This document shows, one piece after another, positions 15,053 to 23,284 of a DNA stretch of 30,330 nucleotides. The stretch is from positions 1-30,330 of the forward strand of contig JAZDLG010000084.1 in NCBI GenBank assembly GCA_043802125.1, read 5' to 3'. This DNA comes from Phelpsiimicrobium sp043802125 (GTDB lineage Bacteria > Omnitrophota > Gorgyraeia > Velamenicoccales > Velamenicoccaceae). Below the pieces are notes generated by a model. That model did no database searches. It was not told the origin of the DNA and saw only the letters and a program-made list of their open reading frames with translations. Numbering within the stretch: position 1 is the first letter of the stretch; every line of letters starts with the position of its first letter. The position numbers were made by a program, and so were the translations under genes.

Positions 15053-15850
15053 CTACAATATCGTTTTGCTCTTACTTCTCAACTTATCTTTTAATGAGGC
15101 CTCCCACAGTGTCGCAAGTTGCGATAAACTGCGTATATCAAAATACGCATAAGCAAGAGCATCATCTAAAGATTTGCGGTCCCTCAATTTCTTGCAGAAG
15201 TCATTGAATGCCTCTGGCCCGAACTTGTCAATAAGATAGCTGATAACGTTGACAGACTCCGCGTAGAAGAGATTGATATCAGGCCGCTGCCTGAGGGCAT
15301 ACGCGTCTATCTGAGTCAATTCCTGAAGGGGAATAAATGACTTATTGTCAAGAGCGTCAAGCACGATCTTGTCAGACCCGAAACGCTTGGCCTGCTCAAG
15401 ATATGAGGCAACACCTTCCTCCAGCCAAAGCGGCACATCTCTGCCGCCAATGACTTCCCTAAAAATAATATGGCCTAATTCATGCGGCAGGAGTGAATCA
15501 AAAAATCCGGATTCCCTGGGAAATGTCCATATGGTCTTCTGGTCGTAGGCCGCGACCCCTGATGACCAGGCCGGCTGCTTGGTCTCTTTCAGATATGTCT
15601 CCTGGTCCGGATAGACGTAGATCTTGGCTCTCTTATCCCACGTCCAATAATCGTAGCGCGTGAACCCGAGCTTTTGTGTCAACTCATTATAATACCTTTC
15701 GCTATAATCTATGATGGTGCCAACAAACTCTGCCGGCACATCTTTATAATATACGACAAAGTGGTCACTCTTTGTTTCTGAAAAGTCTTCTGCGCAGACA
15801 AAAAAACACAACGTTAAATAGCAGGCTATGGCAATGATCGTTGTCTTCAT
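15053..15850 (-). CDS. Secreted gluzincin metallopeptidase (peptidase MA-like)
   Basis: This 265-residue protein has a signal peptide (MKTT, hydrophobic to about residue 20) and a zinc-protease domain. The zinc-binding HELGH sits at 123-127, and WLEEGVASY at 142-150 supplies the probable third ligand E144, the gluzincin arrangement. The pattern resembles the peptidase MA-like (DUF2268/M48-M61-like) group. It is not a standard member of dcw clusters. It starts within the murG stop (ATGA overlap) and ends 3 bases before murC, so it is translationally embedded. An exported protease acting on periplasmic division or wall proteins would fit, but the substrate is unknown and this is inference. Confidence 0.82.
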   Translation of the reverse strand: MKTTIIAIACYLTLCFFVCAEDFSETKSDHFVVYYKDVPAEFVGTIIDYSERYYNELTQKLGFTRYDYWTWDKRAKIYVYPDQETYLKETKQPAWSSGVAAYDQKTIWTFPRESGFFDSLLPHELGHIIFREVIGGRDVPLWLEEGVASYLEQAKRFGSDKIVLDALDNKSFIPLQELTQIDAYALRQRPDINLFYAESVNVISYLIDKFGPEAFNDFCKKLRDRKSLDDALAYAYFDIRSLSQLATLWEASLKDKLRSKSKTIL

Positions 15851-16902
15851 AGTGTTACCAGTTCGCTTAATGTAGGATTCTGCGCCGTTAAATAAAGTGA
15901 TGAAACAATGGACGACATCGCCTTTCTTCTTATCCGGTCATCAATAAAAATATCCAAAAGCCCGCCTATCAGCTCAGGGGTCAACCTGTGATCCTCAACC
16001 ATTATGGCCCCGCCCTTGTCAGCTAAGACCCTTGCGTTTTCCACTTGATGCGCCCCGGCAAAAGGATATGGTACCAGTATTGATGGAAGGCCAAAACGCA
16101 TGATCTCTATAACGCATCCGGCGCCTGAACGGCTGACTGCCAGGTCCGCAGCCGAGTAGGCGTATTCCATATCACTAAGAAAATCAAAAACTTTACTCTT
16201 TACGTTCAGGTGACAATAGGTTTCCTTAACAACTGCCGCGTTAACGCGTCCAGCCAAATGTATGACCTGCAGCCGGTGTGAGTTATTACTAACCTTAATA
16301 GCTTCTATGAAAACGTTGTTGAGCCGGCTCGCCCCCTGACTCCCGCCCACGACCAAAACAGTAAAAAAACCGGTTTCAAAACCAAAAAATCGCAGCGCTT
16401 CTTCTTTTGGGACAACGCGCATATTTTTTCTTAAAGGATAACGCGTCAGGCATATCTTTTTCCTATGATCTTTAAAGTATTTTTCGGTCCCGGGAAAAGA
16501 AATAGCTATCCTGTCAACCCAGGCAGCTAAAAATCTATTGGCCCTGCCCGGAACGACGTTCTGTTCATGAAAAAGTGTTTTTTTACCTAATATTTTTGCA
16601 AGTATCAAAAAAGGCACGCAGAAATACCCACCGAAACCAAAAACGATATCCGGCCGGACATCGAACATAAGCTTAAGAGTTGCGATAACGAGCCGAAAAA
16701 TACCCCGCGCCGACTTATTAACTTTCAAGAAAACAGGATTGAATTCAGGGCCGACCATATCAAATTCAGGAGTAGTTACAAAGACGATCCTGAAGCTACT
16801 CAGGCGCGTTTCTTTGAGCTCGTTGCAAAAACCGATAGCTGGAAACACATGGCCGCAGCTGCCTGAGGCAACCACCATAATCTTGTGCACGGGCAGTGTC
16901 AT
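15847..16902 (-). CDS. murG: Lipid II synthase MurG
   Basis: This membrane-associated glycosyltransferase (GT28) transfers GlcNAc to lipid I to make lipid II. The 351-residue protein has the N-terminal GSCGHVFPA loop at about 14-22, FGFGGYFCVP, FHEQNVVPGRANR, GGSQGASRLN and the donor-binding SRSGAGCVIEIMRFGLPSILVPYPFAGAHQ. The usual GGTGGH loop reads GSCGH here, keeping GxxGH. The ATG overlaps the ftsW stop (ATGA) and its stop overlaps the next gene. Order ftsW-murG is canonical. Confidence 0.95.
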   Translation of the reverse strand: MTLPVHKIMVVASGSCGHVFPAIGFCNELKETRLSSFRIVFVTTPEFDMVGPEFNPVFLKVNKSARGIFRLVIATLKLMFDVRPDIVFGFGGYFCVPFLILAKILGKKTLFHEQNVVPGRANRFLAAWVDRIAISFPGTEKYFKDHRKKICLTRYPLRKNMRVVPKEEALRFFGFETGFFTVLVVGGSQGASRLNNVFIEAIKVSNNSHRLQVIHLAGRVNAAVVKETYCHLNVKSKVFDFLSDMEYAYSAADLAVSRSGAGCVIEIMRFGLPSILVPYPFAGAHQVENARVLADKGGAIMVEDHRLTPELIGGLLDIFIDDRIRRKAMSSIVSSLYLTAQNPTLSELVTL

Positions 16903-17993
16903 AAAGTTACCTCTTCGGCCTTTGAAATATTCAATAGCAAGCCCACGGCTACCATATGAAATATCAAAGAGGAGCCTCCGTAACTGATAAAAGGCAGCGG
17001 CAAGCCCTTAGTAGGAAGAGAACCGATTGAAACGCCGATGTTGACAACCGCCGAGAAAGCGATAAGGGTCAAGACGCCTATGCAGATCAATTTTCCAAAA
17101 GGGTCGCGGACGCTATAAACGATCTTAGACATGTTCCATATCAAAAAAATAAAAAGGAGTATGACGAAACCGGCTCCTAATAGACCTAATTCTTCACCGA
17201 TGATGGAAAAAATAAAATCCGTATGCGCCGCGGGCAGATAAAAAAGCTTCTGTTTTCCCTGCCCTAATCCGACTCCGAAAAGGCCGCCGGAACCAAGCGC
17301 TATCTGAGACTGAATGATCTGAAAACCGCTGCCCTTAGGGTCAAGCCACGGGTTCAAAAAAGTGAGTATCCTCGCCCTGCGGTACGGAACGCTGAAAATA
17401 AGAAGATATAGAAAAGGCAGCGCTGATATAAAAGTAAAAATGATATGCCGCGGCTTGGCACCCGAAATAAACATCATAATAAATACCAGGACCACAAAAG
17501 AAATGGCGGTGCCCAGATCCGGCTGAAACAGGACAAGTAAAGTCACAAGCCCTAAAGCGAGCATGGGCGGCACAAAGCCGCGCCAAAATTCCTTAAGAAA
17601 CCGGGCATTGCGACTGATAAAATCAGCAACATAAATAATAAGGGCTATCTTGACGAACTCCGAGGGCTGATAATTGAAACCAAAGGCATGAAGCCATCTC
17701 TTGGCCCCTCCCGACTCTCTGGATATACCCGGGACAAGGACAAGGATCAGGGGAATAATAGTAAAAATCAAAAGCGGCTTGGCTATCTTGCGCAGCTTCT
17801 GATAATCAACAGCCATGCTGACGAACATAGCGGCAAAACCAAGAACAAGATACAGGAACTGTTTTTTTAAAAGGTTGGCGCTCCTGCCGGTACTCTGCCA
17901 CATCGGTATGGAGCTGGCGCTGTAGATCATCACAATGCCTATACCTATAAGGATAAGCATCGTTACGAAAATAGAGATCCTAGTGCTTCTCAT
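16899..17993 (-). CDS. ftsW: SEDS peptidoglycan polymerase FtsW
   Basis: FtsW is the septal SEDS-family glycan polymerase that works with the class B PBP encoded upstream (ftsI). The 364-residue protein has about ten transmembrane helices. Typical motifs are the KRWLHAFGFNYQPSEFVK loop with the YQPSE element near residue 103, FQPDLGTA, and the C-terminal LPTKGLPLPFISYGGSSL segment. Length is typical. It follows murD after 89 bases that contain two hairpins, the only loose junction in this half of the cluster, and overlaps murG. RodA is an alternative in general, but the position beside murG and murD favours FtsW. Confidence 0.94.
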   Translation of the reverse strand: MRSTRISIFVTMLILIGIGIVMIYSASSIPMWQSTGRSANLLKKQFLYLVLGFAAMFVSMAVDYQKLRKIAKPLLIFTIIPLILVLVPGISRESGGAKRWLHAFGFNYQPSEFVKIALIIYVADFISRNARFLKEFWRGFVPPMLALGLVTLLVLFQPDLGTAISFVVLVFIMMFISGAKPRHIIFTFISALPFLYLLIFSVPYRRARILTFLNPWLDPKGSGFQIIQSQIALGSGGLFGVGLGQGKQKLFYLPAAHTDFIFSIIGEELGLLGAGFVILLFIFLIWNMSKIVYSVRDPFGKLICIGVLTLIAFSAVVNIGVSIGSLPTKGLPLPFISYGGSSLIFHMVAVGLLLNISKAEEVTL

Positions 17994-18012
17994 ATGGAAA
18001 ACCTATATGTGT

Positions 18013-18073
18013 CCGCAATCCGTTAAATACGGACATTCAGTGACATCCCGCCGAAATAACTATGAGGCGGGAT
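18013..18073. repeat. Two hairpins in the murD-ftsW gap
   Basis: ATCCCGCC (18045-18052) and GGCGGGAT (18066-18073) form a perfect 8-bp stem with a 13-base loop. Nearer ftsW, TCCGT and ACGGA enclose 5 bases, and TGTCCG/CGGACA offers an alternative pairing around 18019-18035. No T-run follows, so neither looks like an intrinsic terminator. They could be processing or pausing elements, or repeat remnants. Confidence 0.5.
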
Positions 18074-18082
18074 AATACATTT

Positions 18083-19336
18083 CTATAATTTCCCAACGAT
18101 CTCTTTAAAAACACGGCCGCGGTGTTCATAATCGGTAAACATGTCAAAGCTCTTACACATCGGAGAAAAAAGTACCATCTCTCCGGGCCTTGCTTTCTGG
18201 TAAGCGGCTTTCACAGCTTCAGGGAATGTTTTGACGCGGCAAATAGGCACTACTCCATCCCACGCCGCGGCAATACGGCCGCTTGCCTCGCCGGCAAGGA
18301 CGACCTCGCGCACCTTATTTTTAACCAGATCTTTGATGGAGGCAAAGTCGCTGCCCTTATCGCGGCCGCCTGCGATCAAAACCGCCGGCTTACGGATATT
18401 CTTAAGAGCCCAGACAGTTGAATCAATGTTCGTGGCTTTTGAATCATTGATAAATTCAACGCCGCGAAGCTCCCGGACAAACTCCATTCTGTGCTCAACG
18501 CCTTTAAATTTCTTAAAGACCTCCAGGCAGACGGAACGCTTGATACCTAAGGCCTCAGCCACAGCCAAAACAGACATCTGGTTCTGGTCAAAATCTTTTT
18601 CCCACTCCTCTTTGTTAAAAAAAACTACCTTGGATTTCGCTTCTGCCGCGGTTTTACGTAAAGCATTATCCCCGTAATTTAAAATGAGGAAGTCATCTTT
18701 GTCCTGATTCATATAAATGCGTTTTTTTGCATCAAGATATTCAGCTACTGTCTTGTAGCGATCAAGGTGGTCCGGCGTAAGATTCAGGATTACGGCGATC
18801 TTTGGCCTGAAATCTTTAATAGCCTCAAGCTGAAAAGAACTGACTTCTAAAGATACGATATCTTCTTTGCGGATGGAAAGAACAGCCGAAGAGAACGGCG
18901 TGCCGATATTGCCAAGCACATGGGCTTTTACGCCGGCTGCCTTTACGACCTCTCCTATCAGCGTCGCTGTTGTCGTCTTGCCGTTGGTTCCGGTGATCGC
19001 TATGACAGGCGCCTGACAAAAAGAGAAGGCGAGTTCAATTTCGCTGATAACTTCAATACCTGACTCTCTGGCCCATTTAACAGGGTCAGCATCCGGCCGC
19101 ACGCCCGGGCTTATGACGATAAAGTCCCTGCCTTCAACAAAAGAGCGGCTGTGAGACCCTAACTCAACACCTATACCTTCAGCCTTCAGCTGTACGGCAA
19201 GCTTCTCTAAAACAGGCGTATTGTTCTTTTCCGTAAGGCTGACCAAGGCGCCTGACTCTTTCAGGAGCCTGGCTGCTGCCATACCGCTGCGCGCAAGGCC
19301 CACTACTGTCACCTTTAAATTTTTATATGACTTCAT
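18083..19336 (-). CDS. murD: UDP-N-acetylmuramoyl-L-alanine--D-glutamate ligase
   Basis: MurD adds D-Glu to UDP-MurNAc-L-Ala. The 417-residue protein has the N-terminal VVGLARSGMAAARLL segment, the P-loop ITGTNGKTTT at about 114-123, LNLTPDHLDRY, and GVEHRMEFV and NDSKATN in the C-terminal half, all diagnostic. I chose the ATG at 19336 because it overlaps the mraY stop (ATGA) and places the Rossmann motif at the usual distance. An in-frame upstream ATG at 19390 would add 18 non-conserved residues inside mraY. It is followed by the hairpin-containing gap before ftsW. Confidence 0.95.
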   Translation of the reverse strand: MKSYKNLKVTVVGLARSGMAAARLLKESGALVSLTEKNNTPVLEKLAVQLKAEGIGVELGSHSRSFVEGRDFIVISPGVRPDADPVKWARESGIEVISEIELAFSFCQAPVIAITGTNGKTTTATLIGEVVKAAGVKAHVLGNIGTPFSSAVLSIRKEDIVSLEVSSFQLEAIKDFRPKIAVILNLTPDHLDRYKTVAEYLDAKKRIYMNQDKDDFLILNYGDNALRKTAAEAKSKVVFFNKEEWEKDFDQNQMSVLAVAEALGIKRSVCLEVFKKFKGVEHRMEFVRELRGVEFINDSKATNIDSTVWALKNIRKPAVLIAGGRDKGSDFASIKDLVKNKVREVVLAGEASGRIAAAWDGVVPICRVKTFPEAVKAAYQKARPGEMVLFSPMCKSFDMFTDYEHRGRVFKEIVGKL

Positions 19337-20424
19337 CTGAGTTTCAGCGTCGTCAATGTAAAGAGCGCCAATATCGCCGCAACGATCCAAAACCTGACTA
19401 TGATCTTTGACTCAGGCCAACCCATCATCTGGAAATGGTGATGAAGCGGCGCCATCCTAAAGATCCTTTTTTTCCGCAGCTTGAACGAACCCACCTGCAG
19501 GATGACTGAAAGCGCCTCAATGACAAATATGCCGCCCACAATGCCAAGCAAGAGTTCCTTTTTTATGAAAATAGCCACTATCCCGATAGCGCCGCCAAGT
19601 GCAAGGGAACCGACATCGCCCATAAATACCGAAGCCGGATGACAATTAAACCAGAGAAACCCCAAACAGGCGCCGATCATCGCGGCGCAAAATACAGTCA
19701 ATTCACCGACGCCCTCAATATAGGGGATAAGCAGGTACTGGCTGAATCGCAAATGGCCGCTGACATAGCTCATAATACCAAAGGAAAAAATGACCATCAA
19801 AAGGCATCCCGTTGCCAGGCCGTCAAGGCCATCCGTGAGATTTACCGCGTTAGAAGTGCCTACGATGACGAACATGACAAAAAAGATATAAAAGACGCCC
19901 AATTCAAAAGCTACGTTCTTTAAAAACGGCACATCCAGATTGGTTGAAGTCTCCGGATCAAGATAAAGAAAAGTCCCTATCGCGAACCCAAGGATTATCT
20001 GGCCTAAAAATTTGGCCTTTGCGCTTAATCCTTTAGACCGCTTGAATTTTAGCTTTATATAATCGTCCGCGAACCCGACCAATCCTAACCAAAGAATGGC
20101 AATAAGGCTGACCAAGATGTATTTGTTAGTAAGGTCAGCCCACAAGAGCGTGGACAAGATGATCGCAGAAACCATAAGCAGGCCGCCCATGGTCGGCGTC
20201 CCCTGTTTATGGTGGTGGAGATCGTAAAGTCCTGCCACCTCATCTTTCTTCCTTACGTTCTCGCAGATATGCCACTGAGCAAGCTTTCTAATGATCATGG
20301 AACCGAAAATAATGCAGATAAAAAAGGTCGTTATAGCGGCCATGGCAGATCTGAATGTGATGTACTTGAAGACATTAAAACCCGAGAAAAGATCCCTTAA
20401 TGAATAAAGAAAATAATAAAGCAT
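19333..20424 (-). CDS. mraY: Phospho-MurNAc-pentapeptide transferase
   Basis: This polytopic inner-membrane enzyme attaches phospho-MurNAc-pentapeptide to undecaprenyl phosphate, producing lipid I. The 363-residue protein has about ten helices and the family motifs: KQGTPTMGG at 73-81, FADDYIKL with D120/D121, NLTDGLDGLATG at 195-206 and the C-terminal PLHHHFQ triple-histidine segment. The ATG immediately follows the murF stop (TAA then ATG). The order murE-murF-mraY-murD-ftsW-murG matches the E. coli layout. Confidence 0.96.
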   Translation of the reverse strand: MLYYFLYSLRDLFSGFNVFKYITFRSAMAAITTFFICIIFGSMIIRKLAQWHICENVRKKDEVAGLYDLHHHKQGTPTMGGLLMVSAIILSTLLWADLTNKYILVSLIAILWLGLVGFADDYIKLKFKRSKGLSAKAKFLGQIILGFAIGTFLYLDPETSTNLDVPFLKNVAFELGVFYIFFVMFVIVGTSNAVNLTDGLDGLATGCLLMVIFSFGIMSYVSGHLRFSQYLLIPYIEGVGELTVFCAAMIGACLGFLWFNCHPASVFMGDVGSLALGGAIGIVAIFIKKELLLGIVGGIFVIEALSVILQVGSFKLRKKRIFRMAPLHHHFQMMGWPESKIIVRFWIVAAILALFTLTTLKLR

Positions 20425-21795
20425 TTAATACCTCTCCTTCAAAGACGCGACAATGCGTTCCATCTGCATGGAGCGCGATCCCTTGATCAAAAGCATATCT
20501 CCATCTTTTACTTGAGCCAACAGAAATTCCAAGACCGCGGCGCAATCATCAAAATGAAAGACGGCCGCATCGCTCATGCCGCTTTTTTTGGCGCTCTCGT
20601 GCGTGCCTTTTGAAAAATGCCCCATGGTCACGAGGATATCAACCGGTTTTTTAGAAATGTATCTTCCGAAATATGAGTGGAACTCCTCGGATTTTTTCCC
20701 CAACTCCAGCATATCGCCCATGACAAGTATACGGCGGCCGCTTGTTGCCTGGCGGCACAAGACATCAATAGCGTGTTTTAAAGACTGCGGGTTGGAATTA
20801 TAGGAATCATCTAAAACCGTGCACTTCTTCAATTTAATCTCTTTAAGCCTCATGTCAGGCGAATCAAAAGTCTCTATCTTTTCTTTGATCTCCGAAAGAT
20901 CTACTCCAAAAAGAAGGCCACAGCCTATGGCTGCCAGGGCATTGCTGACATTGTGAAGAGCGCTATGCTTTACTTCCATGATATGGTTCCCGTTCAGGGC
21001 AAAAGAGATACTTGAAGGTTTGTAGTTTATCTCCGTCGCTTTTAGATCGCACTCCCTGTTTATACCGTAAAAAAAAATGGGCCTTGATCTTATGCGGCTG
21101 AGTTTCCCTAAGATCACGTCTGCGCGGTTTAAGAAAGCGATGCCGGGAGACACTAGATGCTTGATCAAATCTATCTTTTCTTTATAGACACCTCTGAGAC
21201 TATCTAAAAATTCAAGATGCGATGGCCCGATGTTCGTAATGACGCCCACATTAGGCCCTGAGATCTGGGATAGCGATCTGATCTCTCCGAAGCGGTTAGT
21301 CCCCATTTCAACAACGCAGATATCATGCTTGGAATAGATGTTCAAAAGAGTCAAAGGTACGCCGATGAGATTGTTCTGAGTACCGGCATTCTTTAAAACA
21401 TTATATTTGGCCGAAAGCACCCATGCTATCATCTCTTTGGTCGTCGTCTTGCCGCTGCTTCCTGTCACGGCGATAACGGGAATATCAAACCTCCTGCGGT
21501 GAAAACCCGCGATAGCGCCCAAGGCAAGTGTAGTATCAAAGACTTTGATATAGGTAACGCCTTTCTGGAACGCGGTTACTTTTTCCGCATTCGCGTAGAT
21601 CACGGCTTTTGCGCCTTTGCCTACGGCCTCTATAATGAAATCATGTCCGTCAAAATTCTTGCCGACAATGGCTATAAAGGCCTGGCCTTCTTTGAGCGTG
21701 CGCGTATCAATGGAAATGCCCGAAAAACGAGCCCGCCTCAAGCCCGCGCTTAAATCGCCGCCTGTCGCGTTTATCAAATCTTTTGTGCTAAACAT
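20425..21795 (-). CDS. murF: UDP-MurNAc-tripeptide--D-Ala-D-Ala ligase
   Basis: MurF joins the Ddl-made dipeptide to UDP-MurNAc-tripeptide. The 456-residue protein has SGISIDTR near 25-32, the P-loop VTGSSGKTTTKEM at 110-122, the NNLIGVPLTLL segment, EMGTNRFGEI and the C-terminal LDDSYNSNP block, the usual MurF signature. The start overlaps the end of murE by 8 bases. Nothing is missing compared with the family. Confidence 0.95.
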   Translation of the reverse strand: MFSTKDLINATGGDLSAGLRRARFSGISIDTRTLKEGQAFIAIVGKNFDGHDFIIEAVGKGAKAVIYANAEKVTAFQKGVTYIKVFDTTLALGAIAGFHRRRFDIPVIAVTGSSGKTTTKEMIAWVLSAKYNVLKNAGTQNNLIGVPLTLLNIYSKHDICVVEMGTNRFGEIRSLSQISGPNVGVITNIGPSHLEFLDSLRGVYKEKIDLIKHLVSPGIAFLNRADVILGKLSRIRSRPIFFYGINRECDLKATEINYKPSSISFALNGNHIMEVKHSALHNVSNALAAIGCGLLFGVDLSEIKEKIETFDSPDMRLKEIKLKKCTVLDDSYNSNPQSLKHAIDVLCRQATSGRRILVMGDMLELGKKSEEFHSYFGRYISKKPVDILVTMGHFSKGTHESAKKSGMSDAAVFHFDDCAAVLEFLLAQVKDGDMLLIKGSRSMQMERIVASLKERY

Positions 21796-23284
21796 TGCTC
21801 TCCGGCTTGCCCCGTCTAACGGGGCAAGATAATATCTTCAAAACTACGGACTTGTCATCAAAGACGAAAGTTCTGTCTTTGATCGTCTGATATGTCTCAT
21901 GTCCCTTGCCGGCCACTAAAACAAAATCTCCCTCGGCTGCCATAGTAAGGGCTTTTTGGATAGCTTTAAACCTATCGGGCTCGACTTCAAAATTATTTTT
22001 TTCAATACCGGCAATGATCTGTTCAATGATCTCTTCAGGCTCTTCGCTGCGCGGATTGTCGGAAGTCACGAAACAATAGTCAGAAAAGACGCTTGCCACA
22101 CGCCCCATCTTGGGCCTCTTACCTTTATCTCTATCTCCGCCGCATCCGAAAACAATGATGATCCTGCCATTATGGAGAATCAGGCGCAAAGATTCAAGAA
22201 CATTCTTAAGAGCGTCGTCCGTATGGGCGTAATCCACAAAAACACTGAAACCTTTCTTTGCGTCTATCCTCTCAAGCCTGCCGGGTACCGAAGAAACAGC
22301 TTCTATACCCTTCTTGATAGAAGCCTGATCTAACCCTTCAGAGACCCCAAAGGCTACCGCGGCCATGATATTATACAGATTGTGCCTGCCAACCAAGGCA
22401 GATACAATATTTATTACACCTTGCGGTATCTTGATGATAGCCTGGCTGCCGCCGCGCGAAAGTTCGTGTCGCATGACACACACGTCTGCGTCTGAAGAAA
22501 ATCCATACGTCAGTATTCTCCCCTTTAAAGAACGCGCAAGCCGTTGCCCAAAAGCTTCATCTTTATTAATAACAAAATCCGTATTTTCATCAGCGTATTC
22601 TGTGAACAGTTTCTGTTTGGCTAAAAAATAATCCTCCATGGTCTTGTGGTAATCCAGATGGTCCTGCGTAAGATTAGTAAAGATGGCCGATCTAAAAATG
22701 ATGCCCTTCACTCTTTCCTGGTCAAGGGCGTGAGAAGAGACTTCCAAAGCCACATAAGTGTCGCCTGCCTTAGCCATATTGCTCATCAATTCATGCAATT
22801 CAAGGACCCCGGGCGTTGTATTGTTGGTTTTAATATTTTCCTCATCAACCTTGTATCCTATCGTGCCTATAAGCCCGCACTTAACATCTGCCGCGTTTAA
22901 AACGCTTTTTACAAGATAAGATACAGTGGTCTTGCCGTTCGTTCCGGTTATCCCGACACATTTAATACGCTGATAGGGATAGCCAAAGAAGGTGTCCGCT
23001 ATTTTGCTTAAAGCCTCTTTTGAATCGTTGACTATGATAAAAGGCACACCTTCGCTTGTCAAAGGCTTCAAAGACCTGTCTTCTAAAATGATAGCACTTG
23101 CCCTTTTTTTGACGGCATCATCAATATACTTGTGTCCGTCGCGCATCGGCCCGCGGACAGCTACAAAGACCGTGCCCGGGGTCACATCTCTTGAATCGCA
23201 AGAAATGCGCTTAACCTCCACATCCTTGAATTCAGGACACACTCCAGCGACATCTACACCCTCCAGCAACTGTTTAATTTTCAT
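21788..23284 (-). CDS. murE: UDP-MurNAc-L-Ala-D-Glu--meso-diaminopimelate ligase
   Basis: MurE adds the third stem residue. The 498-residue protein has the P-loop GITGTNGKTTV at 111-121, TTPGVLELH at 156-164, EVSSHALDQ at 181-189 and SDNPRSEEP at 408-416. The DNPR tetrapeptide (409-412) is the specificity motif of meso-diaminopimelate-adding MurE, whereas lysine enzymes differ there. Hence the organism probably makes A1-gamma-type, Gram-negative-like peptidoglycan (inference from motif). It overlaps the end of ftsI by 11 bases and the start of murF by 8. Confidence 0.95.
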   Translation of the reverse strand: MKIKQLLEGVDVAGVCPEFKDVEVKRISCDSRDVTPGTVFVAVRGPMRDGHKYIDDAVKKRASAIILEDRSLKPLTSEGVPFIIVNDSKEALSKIADTFFGYPYQRIKCVGITGTNGKTTVSYLVKSVLNAADVKCGLIGTIGYKVDEENIKTNNTTPGVLELHELMSNMAKAGDTYVALEVSSHALDQERVKGIIFRSAIFTNLTQDHLDYHKTMEDYFLAKQKLFTEYADENTDFVINKDEAFGQRLARSLKGRILTYGFSSDADVCVMRHELSRGGSQAIIKIPQGVINIVSALVGRHNLYNIMAAVAFGVSEGLDQASIKKGIEAVSSVPGRLERIDAKKGFSVFVDYAHTDDALKNVLESLRLILHNGRIIIVFGCGGDRDKGKRPKMGRVASVFSDYCFVTSDNPRSEEPEEIIEQIIAGIEKNNFEVEPDRFKAIQKALTMAAEGDFVLVAGKGHETYQTIKDRTFVFDDKSVVLKILSCPVRRGKPESNV

